Source of the DNA: an uncultured Bacteroidota bacterium
GTDB taxonomy: Bacteria > Bacteroidota > Bacteroidia > Chitinophagales > Chitinophagaceae
Length of the DNA stretch: 64,000 nucleotides
NCBI GenBank assembly: GCA_903882805.1
Contig: CAIRYK010000075.1
Coordinates: forward strand, 28,768-92,767
Direction of reading: 5' to 3'
Below the pieces are notes generated by a model that saw only the letters and a list, made by a program, of their open reading frames with translations, was not told the origin of the DNA and searched no databases. Shown here one piece after another: positions 51,326-60,087 of this stretch. How positions within the stretch are numbered: the stretch's first letter is position 1; the number at the start of each line of letters is the position of its first letter. A program made the translations under genes and the position numbers.

Positions 51326-53242
51326 ATGAAAAAGCGTTATTACTTTTTCTTTTTGTTTGTAGGTATGTTGTCTTCGGGCTTTTGTGCGCGCAGCCAAATT
51401 ATTACCACTTTTGCAGGCAATGGCGTGGGGGCTTATGCCGGCGATAGCGGTATGGCCACCGATGCAGCAGTATATGTACCCAGCTACATAGCAGCCGCAA
51501 GAGACGGCAGCATACTAATTGCCGACTATGGCAACAACCGGATACGCCGTGTAGATGGCGCAGGTGTTATTACCACCATAGCGGGTACCGGAGCGCTAGG
51601 CTACAGTGGCAACGACAGCGCAGCCACGCTGGCTACCATGTTCAGACCTACAGGTATAGTGACCGACGCTGCGGGTAACATTTTTTTTACCGACAATGGC
51701 AACTATGCAGTACGTAAGATACGCGCAGGAGGCATAATTACTGCCATTGCCGGAAATGGGATAGCTGCATATACCGGCGATGGCGGCGCGGCTACCGCAG
51801 CGCAGTTTGTAGCGCCCGACGGGCTGGCTATAGATGCATCCGGAAATTTATATGTGCCCGACGGCGGTGCGCATTGCATAAGAAAAATAGCTACAACCGG
51901 CATAATAACCACCATAGCCGGCACCGGCGTTGCAGGCTATGCCGGCGATGGCGGCGCTGCGACGGCAGCTCAGCTAAACAAGCCGGTAGATGTAGCCGTA
52001 GATACGGCAGGGAATATTTTTTGCACCGACCAGAATAACAATGTGATAAGGAAGATAGACCGCGCAGGCATTATTACAACTATTGCTGGCACAGGCGTAA
52101 TGGGCTATTGGGGCGACAATGGCGCTGCTACTGCTGCATTGCTCAATAGGCCGGCGGGTATTTTTGCCGATGACTCCGGCCAACTTTTCTTCGCCGATTT
52201 TTTTAACAACCGTGTGCGGAAAATAAATGCCGCAGGTATGATAACAACGATCGCAGGTATAGGGCTAGGCGGGTATACAGGCGATGGCGGCCCCGCTACA
52301 GCCGCGCGCCTGCGGTTGCCAAACAAACTGATAATAGATCATTGCGGCAACTATCTGATAGCCGATCGCAGCAACCATCGCATCCGGAAGGTGACTTTTC
52401 CTAATCCGCTTCCGTTTTTTATAGCTACAGAGGCCGATACCGTACATACATGCCTGCAAGTAGCCGTATCGCCATCGGGTTTGCTTGCGGCATTCAATGC
52501 CTATACTTGTCAAGATATTGTCTGGTCTGTATCAGCGCCACCCGGCCATGGTACTTTATTGGGTTTTCCGGTTACCGAGCCTTCTGTGGGCGATACTATT
52601 ACGCCATCCGGCTTAAGCTATATTCCGGGAGCTGGCTATACGGGAGTCGACTCCTTTGCGATAATGCTGAGCGATGGTGTAGATACGGTGCACAAGAAGC
52701 TATATGTGCAGGTGCACCCACTGCCTGTAATAACCCCAATAAGCGGCCCCGACAGCCTTTGCCCGGGCGATACAGCTATGTTTACCTGCTCCACATCGGG
52801 CGGCATATGGAGCGTCGTAAATCCTGCTATAGGTACGATAGATACTTCGGGTCGTTTAATAGGTTTGACGCCCGGCACAGACACTGTAATTTATACTGCA
52901 ACCACCGCCTGGTGTATAGCATCAGTGCGCAACGTATACAAAGTAAGTTTGCCGGAGGCCTGCATAAATGGTATTATCGATAGCAAACTGACGATTACAG
53001 ACAACCCAATTGAAGCAATGCCCAACCCTACCACAGGCCGTGTATGGATAATAGTGAAATCATTATTAACAGAACAAGTAGCAATATGTGTGACAAATGC
53101 ATATGGTCAAAATGTATTGGTAACATCAACGGCTACTAATAAGCGTACGGAATTGCCGCTGCCAGACGGCGCCGGGGTGTATCAGGTAAGGGCATTTAAC
53201 CACCATATGGCAACTACGGCTCGAATATTGAAAATTAGGTAA
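51326..53242 (+). CDS. NHL-repeat secreted protein with T9SS-like tail
   Basis: 638 residues. Signal peptide at MKKRYYFFFLFVGMLSSGF. Six NHL repeats of about 55 residues (to about 350), each with the pattern ITTIAGTGxxGYxGDxGxA, then a D-x-x-GN strand and N-x-(V/I)RKI, form a beta propeller. After that come a cadherin/Ig-like module, a CPGDTAMFTCSTSGG Ig-like module and a C-terminal sorting-domain-like end (AMPNPTTGRVWIIV ... LPDGAGVYQVRAF). NHL propellers bind proteins or ligands; a cell-surface role is inferred. The TTG directly before ATG 51326 is not needed as a start. Confidence 0.9.
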   Translation: MKKRYYFFFLFVGMLSSGFCARSQIITTFAGNGVGAYAGDSGMATDAAVYVPSYIAAARDGSILIADYGNNRIRRVDGAGVITTIAGTGALGYSGNDSAATLATMFRPTGIVTDAAGNIFFTDNGNYAVRKIRAGGIITAIAGNGIAAYTGDGGAATAAQFVAPDGLAIDASGNLYVPDGGAHCIRKIATTGIITTIAGTGVAGYAGDGGAATAAQLNKPVDVAVDTAGNIFCTDQNNNVIRKIDRAGIITTIAGTGVMGYWGDNGAATAALLNRPAGIFADDSGQLFFADFFNNRVRKINAAGMITTIAGIGLGGYTGDGGPATAARLRLPNKLIIDHCGNYLIADRSNHRIRKVTFPNPLPFFIATEADTVHTCLQVAVSPSGLLAAFNAYTCQDIVWSVSAPPGHGTLLGFPVTEPSVGDTITPSGLSYIPGAGYTGVDSFAIMLSDGVDTVHKKLYVQVHPLPVITPISGPDSLCPGDTAMFTCSTSGGIWSVVNPAIGTIDTSGRLIGLTPGTDTVIYTATTAWCIASVRNVYKVSLPEACINGIIDSKLTITDNPIEAMPNPTTGRVWIIVKSLLTEQVAICVTNAYGQNVLVTSTATNKRTELPLPDGAGVYQVRAFNHHMATTARILKIR

Positions 53243-53336
53243 TACTGAGTTTTAGGCGCCGTCAAGAAACAGCATGGCGGGTTATTTGGCGTTGGTATCT
53301 GCCTAAATAAATTGGCTAATAAATTCCTTTCAAGAT

Positions 53337-53369
53337 TTTGGGTTATTCAGGAAAAACACTTTACCTTTG
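53337..53369 (+). promoter_or_regulatory. Promoter of tRNA-His
   Basis: TTTG (53337-53340), 21-nt spacer, TACCTTTG (53362-53369): full consensus match 16 nt before the mature tRNA 5' end. Confidence 0.75.
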
Positions 53370-53385
53370 CCCTCCGATTCAGCAC

Positions 53386-53460
53386 GGAGATTGTAGCTCA
53401 GTTGGTTAGAGCATCAGATTGTGGTTCTGAGGGTCGTGGGTTCGAACCCCATCAGTCTCC
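53386..53460 (+). tRNA. tRNA-His (GTG anticodon)
   Basis: Cloverleaf folds cleanly: acceptor gagattg/cagtctc, D stem gctc/gagc, anticodon stem tcaga/tctga with loop ttGTGgt, T arm gtggg-ttcgaac-cccat. G at -1 (53386) and C at 73 (53460) give the extra G-C pair specific to tRNA-His. CCA is not encoded. Preceded by a consensus promoter and followed by a terminator. Confidence 0.97.
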
Positions 53461-53474
53461 CTAAAGTAATGTAT

Positions 53475-53503
53475 AAAAAGTGCTTCTTGAAGCGCTTTTT
53501 TTT
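53475..53503 (+). terminator. Terminator after tRNA-His
   Basis: Stem aaaagtgctt / aagcgctttt (one G-U pair) with loop cttg and a run of eight T. Confidence 0.85.
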
Positions 53504-53528
53504 ATTACATAACGTTCCGTTTTTTTTG

Positions 53529-53536
53529 TATATTTG
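53529..53536 (+). promoter_or_regulatory. -7 promoter element for the DUF3127 gene
   Basis: TATATTTG, exact TAnnTTTG match, 33 nt before the start; the -33 region is T-rich without a clear TTTG. Confidence 0.45.
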
Positions 53537-53569
53537 TATCAATTGTCTAATAAATAAAAATTTACTAAA

Positions 53570-54043
53570 ATGTCATTAGAAGTAACCGGCAAGCTAATAG
53601 AAAAATACGATACACAGCAGGTAAGCGATAAGTTCAAAAAACGCGAGTTTGTACTTGAGCTTGAGGAAGTTATAAATGGCAACATTTATACAAACTACGC
53701 TAAGATACAGTTGGTGCAAAACAAATGCGACATACTTAATCCATACAATCTGGGCGATAAAGTGAAAGTGAGCTTCAATATCAAGGGTAACAAATGGACC
53801 CGCGATAACAAGGTTAACTACATAACCAATCTGGATGCATGGAGAATAGAAGCAGCTACCGGCGACGGTTCTAACTCTGGCGGCGGAAATCAGGCTCAAG
53901 CATACAACAACAGTAACAATAACTATAATAATAATCAGCAGCAGGGCGGCGGTAACTACGGCAACCCGGGCGGCGGAAATAATTTTAATCAGTCGCAGAG
54001 TTTCAGTTCATCAAATGAACCTGTTGACGATTTGCCGTTTTAA
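53570..54043 (+). CDS. DUF3127 single-stranded DNA-binding-like protein
   Basis: 157 residues. The N-terminal OB-fold-like domain (about 1-98: LEVTGKLIEKYDTQQVSDKF then KKREFVLELEE and KVKVSFNIKGNKWTRDNK) is DUF3127, widespread in Bacteroidota. A flexible Gly/Asn/Gln linker (100-150) leads to the acidic tip DDLPF, nearly the DDDIPF tail by which bacterial SSB recruits partners. This strongly suggests an SSB paralogue that coats DNA or RNA and recruits repair proteins, though direct function is inferred. The next gene (DUF4836) begins 35 nt downstream. Confidence 0.92.
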   Translation: MSLEVTGKLIEKYDTQQVSDKFKKREFVLELEEVINGNIYTNYAKIQLVQNKCDILNPYNLGDKVKVSFNIKGNKWTRDNKVNYITNLDAWRIEAATGDGSNSGGGNQAQAYNNSNNNYNNNQQQGGGNYGNPGGGNNFNQSQSFSSSNEPVDDLPF

Positions 54044-54078
54044 TTCATTTCCAAATCACCAATAATTAAGGCTATTCT

Positions 54079-55731
54079 ATGTTTGGTAAATTGCGCATAA
54101 CCGTTTGTGTATTATTGGCTATTGCGCTGTTTAGCGCATGCAGTAAAATGCCCGACCACGCCCGGTACATACCCAAAGACGCCGTGGCCGTGGGTGGCGT
54201 GAATGTAAAAGCGCTCAGCAAAAAGATAGCCTGGAACATGATAACGGGTAGTAAGCTTTTTAAGGAAATGCAGAAACGCATGCCCGAGAAAAGCGCCAAG
54301 GATGCTATGAACGGCATAGAAAAAGCCGGTATAGATGCGCTCAATACTTTCTACGTATACGTAAAAACAGATGCAAGATTTAAAAGCGGCAACAGGATCA
54401 CTGGTCTTGTGCCGCTTTCTGATGCTGCACAGTGGGAAACCTATGTGAAGCAAATATTGCCGGGTGTGAACATACAGCAGCACGGCGACCGTAAAGAAGC
54501 CAGTTTGGGCACCGACATGTATGTTGGCTGGAACAAGAATTTGCTTATCATCATCAATGTTATGGAGAATGATGATGAAGATCAATCGGCGCCAAAGAAG
54601 CAAGGAACCGACCTAGCAGCGATGTCGGCAGAAATGGAAAGCGCCTTTAATGTATCTAAAGACAACTCTATAATAAGCAACAAGCGCTATGCAGCGCTGG
54701 AAGAAGAAGGGCATGATGTGCTGTTCTGGCTCAACTACGAGCAACTGATGACCCAATATAGCGGTAACGTATCGGAGAAGATGGGCGGCCTTTCATTGTC
54801 AAACAATCTATGGACTGGCGCAGCGTTTACATCGGGTTTCGATTTTATCAAGGGTAAAATTACCGGAGACATCCGCTATTTTATGCCCGACCAGATGAAA
54901 GAAATAGGCCAGCAACTTGGCGCCCAGAATGCCGATAAGGACATGATGGAACGATTGCCCAATCAGAATATGGATATGTTGCTCGCAATGCACATTTCGC
55001 CGCAGGGTATAAAATCTACCCTCGAAAAAATGGGCCTTTTGGGTTTGGCTAACGAAGGCCTTATGCTGCAGGATTTAAGTGTAGATAAAGTGCTGGAAGC
55101 ATTTACCGGCGATATGGCTTTTGTGATGAATGATTTTGCTCTGAAAAGCGAAACCGTAATAGACACATTTATGGGACAACCGGTAGAACACCAGAACCAG
55201 AAGCCCAGCCTGAACATGAGCTACGTCATTAAAATAAATAAAAAAGAGAACTTCCAGAAAATGGTGCAAATGGCCAAGGACAATGGCCTGAAATCGTTGG
55301 GCAACGGTTTTGTGATACCGCTTAGCGAAAAAGACTCCGTGTATATTATGATGAACGACCAATATGCGGTAGCGTCAAATAAGTACGAAAATGTTGCTGG
55401 TTTTCTGGATGGTAAGTTTAAAAGCAAGCAAATGGAAACAAAGGTGGCCTCTACTGTAATGGGACACCCTTGGGCTTTTTATCTCGATATTCAGCAACTA
55501 TTTAAAAATATCGACAATAACTCGATCAGCCAGTCGGCCCACGATTCAGCTATGATAGCTGAAAGTAAAAAACTACTGAGCAATATTTCATTTACGGGCG
55601 GCGATTTTAAAGAAAGCGCCCTGAGCTATCACCTTGATGTGAACTTTATGAATACTGATGAGAATAGTATCATCAACCTGATGGACTATGGAATGAGAAT
55701 GAGCGATGCCGACAAACTTAAGGATGAATAA
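54079..55731 (+). CDS. DUF4836 family lipoprotein
   Basis: 550 residues. Lipobox in LFSACSKMPDHARYIPKDAV; the segment 'ARYIPKDAVAVGGVNVKALS' and the overall layout match DUF4836, a Bacteroidota lipoprotein family without known function. Repeated motifs such as DVLFWLNYEQL and GHPWAFYLDIQQLF occur in the two similar halves. Probably co-transcribed with the DUF3127 gene. Exported and lipid-anchored by inference. Confidence 0.9.
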   Translation: MFGKLRITVCVLLAIALFSACSKMPDHARYIPKDAVAVGGVNVKALSKKIAWNMITGSKLFKEMQKRMPEKSAKDAMNGIEKAGIDALNTFYVYVKTDARFKSGNRITGLVPLSDAAQWETYVKQILPGVNIQQHGDRKEASLGTDMYVGWNKNLLIIINVMENDDEDQSAPKKQGTDLAAMSAEMESAFNVSKDNSIISNKRYAALEEEGHDVLFWLNYEQLMTQYSGNVSEKMGGLSLSNNLWTGAAFTSGFDFIKGKITGDIRYFMPDQMKEIGQQLGAQNADKDMMERLPNQNMDMLLAMHISPQGIKSTLEKMGLLGLANEGLMLQDLSVDKVLEAFTGDMAFVMNDFALKSETVIDTFMGQPVEHQNQKPSLNMSYVIKINKKENFQKMVQMAKDNGLKSLGNGFVIPLSEKDSVYIMMNDQYAVASNKYENVAGFLDGKFKSKQMETKVASTVMGHPWAFYLDIQQLFKNIDNNSISQSAHDSAMIAESKKLLSNISFTGGDFKESALSYHLDVNFMNTDENSIINLMDYGMRMSDADKLKDE

Positions 55732-55794
55732 AAGCAAGGCAGCGCCAAACAGTTTTTTAGGTTGGTAGCAAACTAATTTATCTCTGGTTACGTC

Positions 55795-55825
55795 TTTACA
55801 TTTAACAATTTTAATCTTAGCTTTG
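55795..55825 (+). promoter_or_regulatory. Probable promoter of the Asp-box lipoprotein
   Basis: TTTA (55795-55798), 19-nt spacer, TAGCTTTG (55818-55825), exact -7 match, 36 nt before the start codon. Confidence 0.55.
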
Positions 55826-55861
55826 TTTACTAGTTTTTTGTAACTCAATAAATTGTTTTTG

Positions 55862-57034
55862 ATGCAGAAGTCCCCCCTATATAGTTCAATAGCATTGTTA
55901 TCGGCTGCGCTACTAATGTTTATGACGAGCTGCTCGCGCAACAACGGTATAGACAATAGTCAGATTATTGAAACTCCATATAGTTTGTATTTTTCAGACT
56001 CAGCCGGCGCACTGTTTTATACCAACGACGGAAGAAAAATTGTAAAAGTATTTTCGCCGGATGGTCAGCCCAGCAAGGCGATTATAACATCGGGCGAATA
56101 TATATTGTGGTGTAAAGACAATATTATGTTCAGCGTAAACGATGGTAGAAATTTCGACCATTCTTACGATTTTCTGCGGTCTTATAAAGGGTTTACATTG
56201 GGAGGCGTACCGATGGATCTTAACCAATCGCAAATCGTTAACTGCCAGGGCAGCCCGGATATTATTTATGCGTGTTCCAGTTATCCGCACAATTTGCCCG
56301 ATTCTGCAGATTATTTGGGTGTAGCGTTTAATAACAATCATGGCTATCCCAAAAACTGGTCTACAAAGAATGATTATGACACATTGGGCGTTGGTTTTGT
56401 GCCTGTAAAAATGATATCGCTTACCAGAGGAGTAGACGGCAAGCTATATGGATTGGCGCTTAATCAGCAGTTGGGCGATTCAGTGAGCTTGAGGAACTTT
56501 ATATTGCCAAATCCGAATGATTTGTATGATAGGTTTATAGAAGTTACAGGTAGCAAATTGGGTAATCCTGCCGATACAACGGGCAATGAGCTACCTCCAA
56601 ACAGTACAAATCCTACTGCTGGTCATTTCTCATTGGGCCACTTCAACAACAGGCTTATAGCGATAGACGCTACTGGTATAAATGGAGCATGGTATTGCGA
56701 TGACGGTGGAAGAAACTGGAGTCAATACTCTGGTATTCCTGCTAATACTCCATTGTTATGTCAGGGTTCTCCGTTCGAGGAAGTTGCATTTATAGGTACC
56801 TACGGTCAAGGTTTGTATATGCTCAATACAGCAACTAATGTTTGGGAACGCAACAACAGCGGACTGGCAAGCAACCTAATAGTAAGAAGCATAGCCTGGA
56901 AAGAAAATATTTATAAAAACAATACCAAGCAGAAGTATGTGTACCTGGCTACTAACAAGGGTATTTACCAGAGTGTAGACGCAGGATTGCACTGGGTACT
57001 AACCATACAGGGTAACTACACAGCGCTTTATTAG
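55862..57034 (+). CDS. Asp-box (BNR) propeller lipoprotein
   Basis: 390 residues from ATG 55862; lipobox MTSCSRN. Asp-box motifs (S-x-D-x-G-x-x-W and variants) are visible in SVNDGRNF, CDDGGRNWSQ and SVDAGLHWVL, a sign of a BNR/VPS10-like beta propeller as in sialidases and photosystem assembly factors. Sialidase catalytic residues are not evident, so it is more likely a binding protein. Single-gene unit with a strong terminator. Confidence 0.82.
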   Translation: MQKSPLYSSIALLSAALLMFMTSCSRNNGIDNSQIIETPYSLYFSDSAGALFYTNDGRKIVKVFSPDGQPSKAIITSGEYILWCKDNIMFSVNDGRNFDHSYDFLRSYKGFTLGGVPMDLNQSQIVNCQGSPDIIYACSSYPHNLPDSADYLGVAFNNNHGYPKNWSTKNDYDTLGVGFVPVKMISLTRGVDGKLYGLALNQQLGDSVSLRNFILPNPNDLYDRFIEVTGSKLGNPADTTGNELPPNSTNPTAGHFSLGHFNNRLIAIDATGINGAWYCDDGGRNWSQYSGIPANTPLLCQGSPFEEVAFIGTYGQGLYMLNTATNVWERNNSGLASNLIVRSIAWKENIYKNNTKQKYVYLATNKGIYQSVDAGLHWVLTIQGNYTALY

Positions 57035-57067
57035 TTCGATTGTGATTTTTAATAATAGTACTAAGAC

Positions 57068-57112
57068 AAAAAAGGAACCGGTTTGCCAATCAGCAAGCCG
57101 GTTCCTTTTTTT
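57068..57112. terminator. Bidirectional terminator
   Basis: Stem aaaggaaccggyttgc / gcaagccggttcctttt with a 6-nt loop, A/T runs on both sides, between convergent genes. Confidence 0.93.
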
Positions 57113-57125
57113 ATAATTCCTGTAT

Positions 57126-57518
57126 TTATTCTTCCGTATCGTCGTCTCCAAAGAAATCGGCTCTGTCGCGGCGTTGCTTTTTAGTTGGTTTGCCGGTTTT
57201 ACTCAACCGTTTACCGGTAAAGAAGCTCGATTCAATCATTTTTACCGGTACCTTTTCTTCTTCTGGCGTTAGATCTACATAGTTTTTTATGGCTTCTTCA
57301 TAGGCTACCCTGTTAGCTATTAGTCCCGTTACTTCTATAATCCATTTTCTTGCCGGTGTTCGTATTGTGTACTGGTCGCCTATGCCTACTACTCTCGATG
57401 GTTTTACAGGCGTTGCATTCCATTTTACTTTGCCATCATCTATGGCGCCTGTAGCCTGAGTGCGGGTTTTAAAAATACGGATAGCCCATAAGTATTTGTC
57501 TAATCTTACTTTTTCCAT
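57126..57518 (-). CDS. S4-domain RNA-binding protein, Hsp15-like
   Basis: 130 residues from ATG 57518. The S4 domain occupies the N-terminus (MEKVRLDKYLWAIRIFKTRT, QATGAIDDGKVKWNATPVKP). The C-terminal tail is basic then acidic (SKTGKPTKKQRRDRADFFGD, DDTEE). The family includes Hsp15, which frees nascent-chain-blocked 50S subunits. The 75 residues that could precede it would cross a large hairpin and are rejected. lepB lies just upstream on the same strand, separated by that hairpin. Confidence 0.9.
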   Translation of the reverse strand: MEKVRLDKYLWAIRIFKTRTQATGAIDDGKVKWNATPVKPSRVVGIGDQYTIRTPARKWIIEVTGLIANRVAYEEAIKNYVDLTPEEEKVPVKMIESSFFTGKRLSKTGKPTKKQRRDRADFFGDDDTEE

Positions 57519-57546
57519 ATCTGTTCGGTTGTTTTTGGCTGTAGGT

Positions 57547-57598
57547 GTTCTATTAATATAAAAATCCCCATCGCAGGGGATTTTTATATTAATAGAAC
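57547..57598 (-). terminator. Very long perfect hairpin after lepB
   Basis: 23-bp perfect inverted repeat (gttctattaatataaaaatc... and its mirror) around a 6-nt loop atcgca. It starts 13 nt past the lepB stop, and the AT-rich outer and GC (cccc/gggg) inner parts suit a terminator. It also sits in the leader of the S4 gene. Confidence 0.85.
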
Positions 57599-57610
57599 GA
57601 TGGAGTGTTG

Positions 57611-58819
57611 TTATTTTTCGAGCGAATGAATACCACGGAACAAACGGCTCCAGCGCATATCCTTTAATAGTCCGCCCTCGCCATAGCTTAGCCATACAAA
57701 CCAGGCTTTCCCTACAATGTGGTCTACTGGTACAAAACCCCAATAGCGCGAATCGAGCGAATTATGGCGGTTGTCGCCCATCATCCAGTAGTAGTCCATT
57801 TTAAAGGTATAGCTTGTAGCTTCCTTACCATTTATCAAGATTTTTCCGTTCTGTTCGTCCAGCGTATTGCCTTCGTAATTGGCAATAATGCGGCGATACA
57901 GCGCTATGTTTTGAGGGGTTAGGGCTACTGTTACACCTTGCTTTGGTACTGTAAGCGGCCCGAAATTATCTCTGTTCCACTTAAAGTTGGCAGTATCCTG
58001 AGGAAACACCCATTCTCCGGGTTCGGTAGGCGAGGTTCCCGGTCCGTTTTTTTCATCGAGCTCAACCGAAAGCACATTGGTAGCTTTTTTTAGAACATCT
58101 ACCTGATCGTTGGCCAGATTGTAGCGGTAAAGGCTGCTGTTTACCATTTCGGCCATTTCCAGATTTTCTTCAACAATTGGCGTACGGCCATTTGTTTTTA
58201 CAATATAGTTGAGTTTAGAGTGTGGAAACAGAACATTGGGGGCTCCGTTGATGTATACCCTTGCGCTTTTTATTTCCACCACATCGCCGGGCACGCCAAT
58301 ACAGCGTTTTATGTAGTTTTCCTTTTTGTCTACCGGGCGGGTTATTAGTTGGTATCTGTCGGTAACGCGGTTGCGACCGTAGGCGCGGCACAGAGAGTAA
58401 TAGTCAGCAGTTGGTTCTTCCACTATAACTGTATCGCCCGCTGGGAAGTTGAACACTACTACATCGTTGCGCTCCACATGCCCGAAACCCGGAATTCTGT
58501 GATAACCCCATTTTACGGCTTCGGTATATGATTTGCCATTAGTGATGGGCATTGTGTTATGCACCAGCGGCACAGCCAGGGGCGTCATCGGTACACGCGG
58601 ACCATACGCCAGCTTGCTCACAAATAGATAGTCGTTGATGAGCATAGTGCCTTCCATAGAGCCAGTGGGTATGGTATAGGCTTCAAAAAAGAAAGTGCGT
58701 ATTAGCGTAGCGGCTACAATTGCAAATAATGCTGCATCCAGCCACTCGCGGCCAACGCTTTTTTTCTTTTTTTCTTTTGTCGAATTATTTTCTCCGGAGT
58801 TTTTTTTCAGAAATGCCAT
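57611..58819 (-). CDS. lepB: Signal peptidase I
   Basis: 402 residues. One N-terminal membrane helix (LDAALFAIVAATLIRTFFF) then the catalytic Ser S54 in IPTGSMEGTM and the Lys base K171 in NYIKRCIGVPGDVVEI; box E is MGDNRHNSLDSRYWG. The large insert between the conserved boxes is usual in Bacteroidota. It removes signal peptides at the outer face of the inner membrane. I chose ATG 58819 (MAFLKKNSGEN). TACATTTG lies at 58845-58838, an exact -7 match just before the start. Confidence 0.96.
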   Translation of the reverse strand: MAFLKKNSGENNSTKEKKKKSVGREWLDAALFAIVAATLIRTFFFEAYTIPTGSMEGTMLINDYLFVSKLAYGPRVPMTPLAVPLVHNTMPITNGKSYTEAVKWGYHRIPGFGHVERNDVVVFNFPAGDTVIVEEPTADYYSLCRAYGRNRVTDRYQLITRPVDKKENYIKRCIGVPGDVVEIKSARVYINGAPNVLFPHSKLNYIVKTNGRTPIVEENLEMAEMVNSSLYRYNLANDQVDVLKKATNVLSVELDEKNGPGTSPTEPGEWVFPQDTANFKWNRDNFGPLTVPKQGVTVALTPQNIALYRRIIANYEGNTLDEQNGKILINGKEATSYTFKMDYYWMMGDNRHNSLDSRYWGFVPVDHIVGKAWFVWLSYGEGGLLKDMRWSRLFRGIHSLEK

Positions 58820-58845
58820 TAGGGCTGTTATTACCTTCAAATGTA

Positions 58846-59327
58846 ACAACTTCCATTACAAATAAGGATAAAAAATAGCTTCGCTACTATTTTTTAACAA
58901 TTAGAGGGCTGGGAAAGGGCGGTGGGTAAGGAGCCTAACTACATGAAGCAGGAGGAGATATGTACTTTATGGATTATCTTTTGATTGGACTAGCTAAATT
59001 TTCAATAGCAGCAAAATAGTACACTTAATTATCTATATATTCATAAGCTAGCCAGGTTCGATGACGACGAATGCTGAATATGTATATGTGACTAGCTGCT
59101 ACATGGGTATATTTTATAGGGGCAGGATGTTGGCCAATTGGGTAAATATGCTTTTTTAATTGGTGTAACTCGTTTAAAGCAAAACAAATAGCGCGGGTAA
59201 ATTTTTTTTTTCGGAATAAAATGTTAACCTTTGTTTGTTGATAAGTAGTTGTTAATTCATTTTACCCCTATCCATGTAGCTGGCCATGCATTTTATGCTG
59301 GCTAAACGTGTCTGAATAAGGTTGAAT
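58846..59327. other. Long intergenic region, about 480 bp
   Basis: Separates lepB from the divergent surface-protein unit. AT-rich, without a convincing frame, RNA or hairpin. Its right end adjoins a consensus-like promoter. Confidence 0.55.
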
Positions 59328-59358
59328 TTTGTTATATAATCTCAATAAAGTAGTTTTT
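59328..59358 (+). promoter_or_regulatory. Promoter of the surface-protein unit
   Basis: TTTG (59328-59331), 19-nt spacer, TAGTTTTT (59351-59358), one mismatch to TAnnTTTG; 27 nt before the start of the first gene. Confidence 0.55.
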
Positions 59359-59385
59359 TTAATCACCACAAATATAAATTAGCGT

Positions 59386-60027
59386 ATGAAGAACAAAACA
59401 CTAATTGTATTTACAGTCTGCTTCGTGCTCGCTTCCTCGGTCATGGCGCAAGATGTAAATAGCAATCAATTGCGAAAGACGCAAAACAGCCAGAAGGCGC
59501 TCGACCGAAAGGTGAAACGAGCATCTGCGGGCGAGGCGGAAACATCGGGCGCCACAAGTGTTGGTTTTATGCCAAACATTTATGCCAAAGCAACACAGGT
59601 AGTACATGCTGGTCCTAAAACCACCATCACTATCGACAAAGATTTACCAGGCGTAATAACCATTGGCTCGAAGTTGAAAATCTACAACGAGCGTAATGAG
59701 GAAGCTCAGGTATTTGTTACAAACGTAAATGGCAACAGCTTCACAGTTGAAGGGCTCAACAAGTCTACGTTTGGCGATAAGTTATTTGTATTTGGTAAGG
59801 AAGTGAATGATTATAAGCCAGTTGATTTTAATGCTTTGAGCATTATGAATGCAACTGCAAATCAGGAGCTTAAAGCAGAATTGGAAACGTTAAGAAGAAA
59901 GATCCACAGCACAGAGTCGCTTGAGGAGGATCTGAAATCACAACAGATTCAACTAAGGGAAATGAGAGAAAAAATGGAACAAACAAGCGTTCCTCAAGGT
60001 CAATCTAAATCGAAAACTTCAAGATAG
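59386..60027 (+). CDS. Small secreted coiled-coil protein
   Basis: 213 residues. Signal peptide MKNKTLIVFTVCFVLASSVMA. The middle (about 65-140) is beta-rich (TTITIDKDLPGVITIGSKLK, VFVTNVNGNSFTVEGLN). The C-terminus (about 150-205) is a charged helix with heptad spacing, ELKAELETLRRKIHSTESLE, a likely coiled coil. No family recognised. It lies 60 nt upstream of the giant surface-protein gene and is probably co-transcribed, so it could assist its export or anchoring (inference). Confidence 0.8.
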   Translation: MKNKTLIVFTVCFVLASSVMAQDVNSNQLRKTQNSQKALDRKVKRASAGEAETSGATSVGFMPNIYAKATQVVHAGPKTTITIDKDLPGVITIGSKLKIYNERNEEAQVFVTNVNGNSFTVEGLNKSTFGDKLFVFGKEVNDYKPVDFNALSIMNATANQELKAELETLRRKIHSTESLEEDLKSQQIQLREMREKMEQTSVPQGQSKSKTSR

Positions 60028-60087
60028 ACGTTGAATATTTTTGACAATTTTCTTCAAGAAATTATTAAATCATCAAAATCAAATAAC

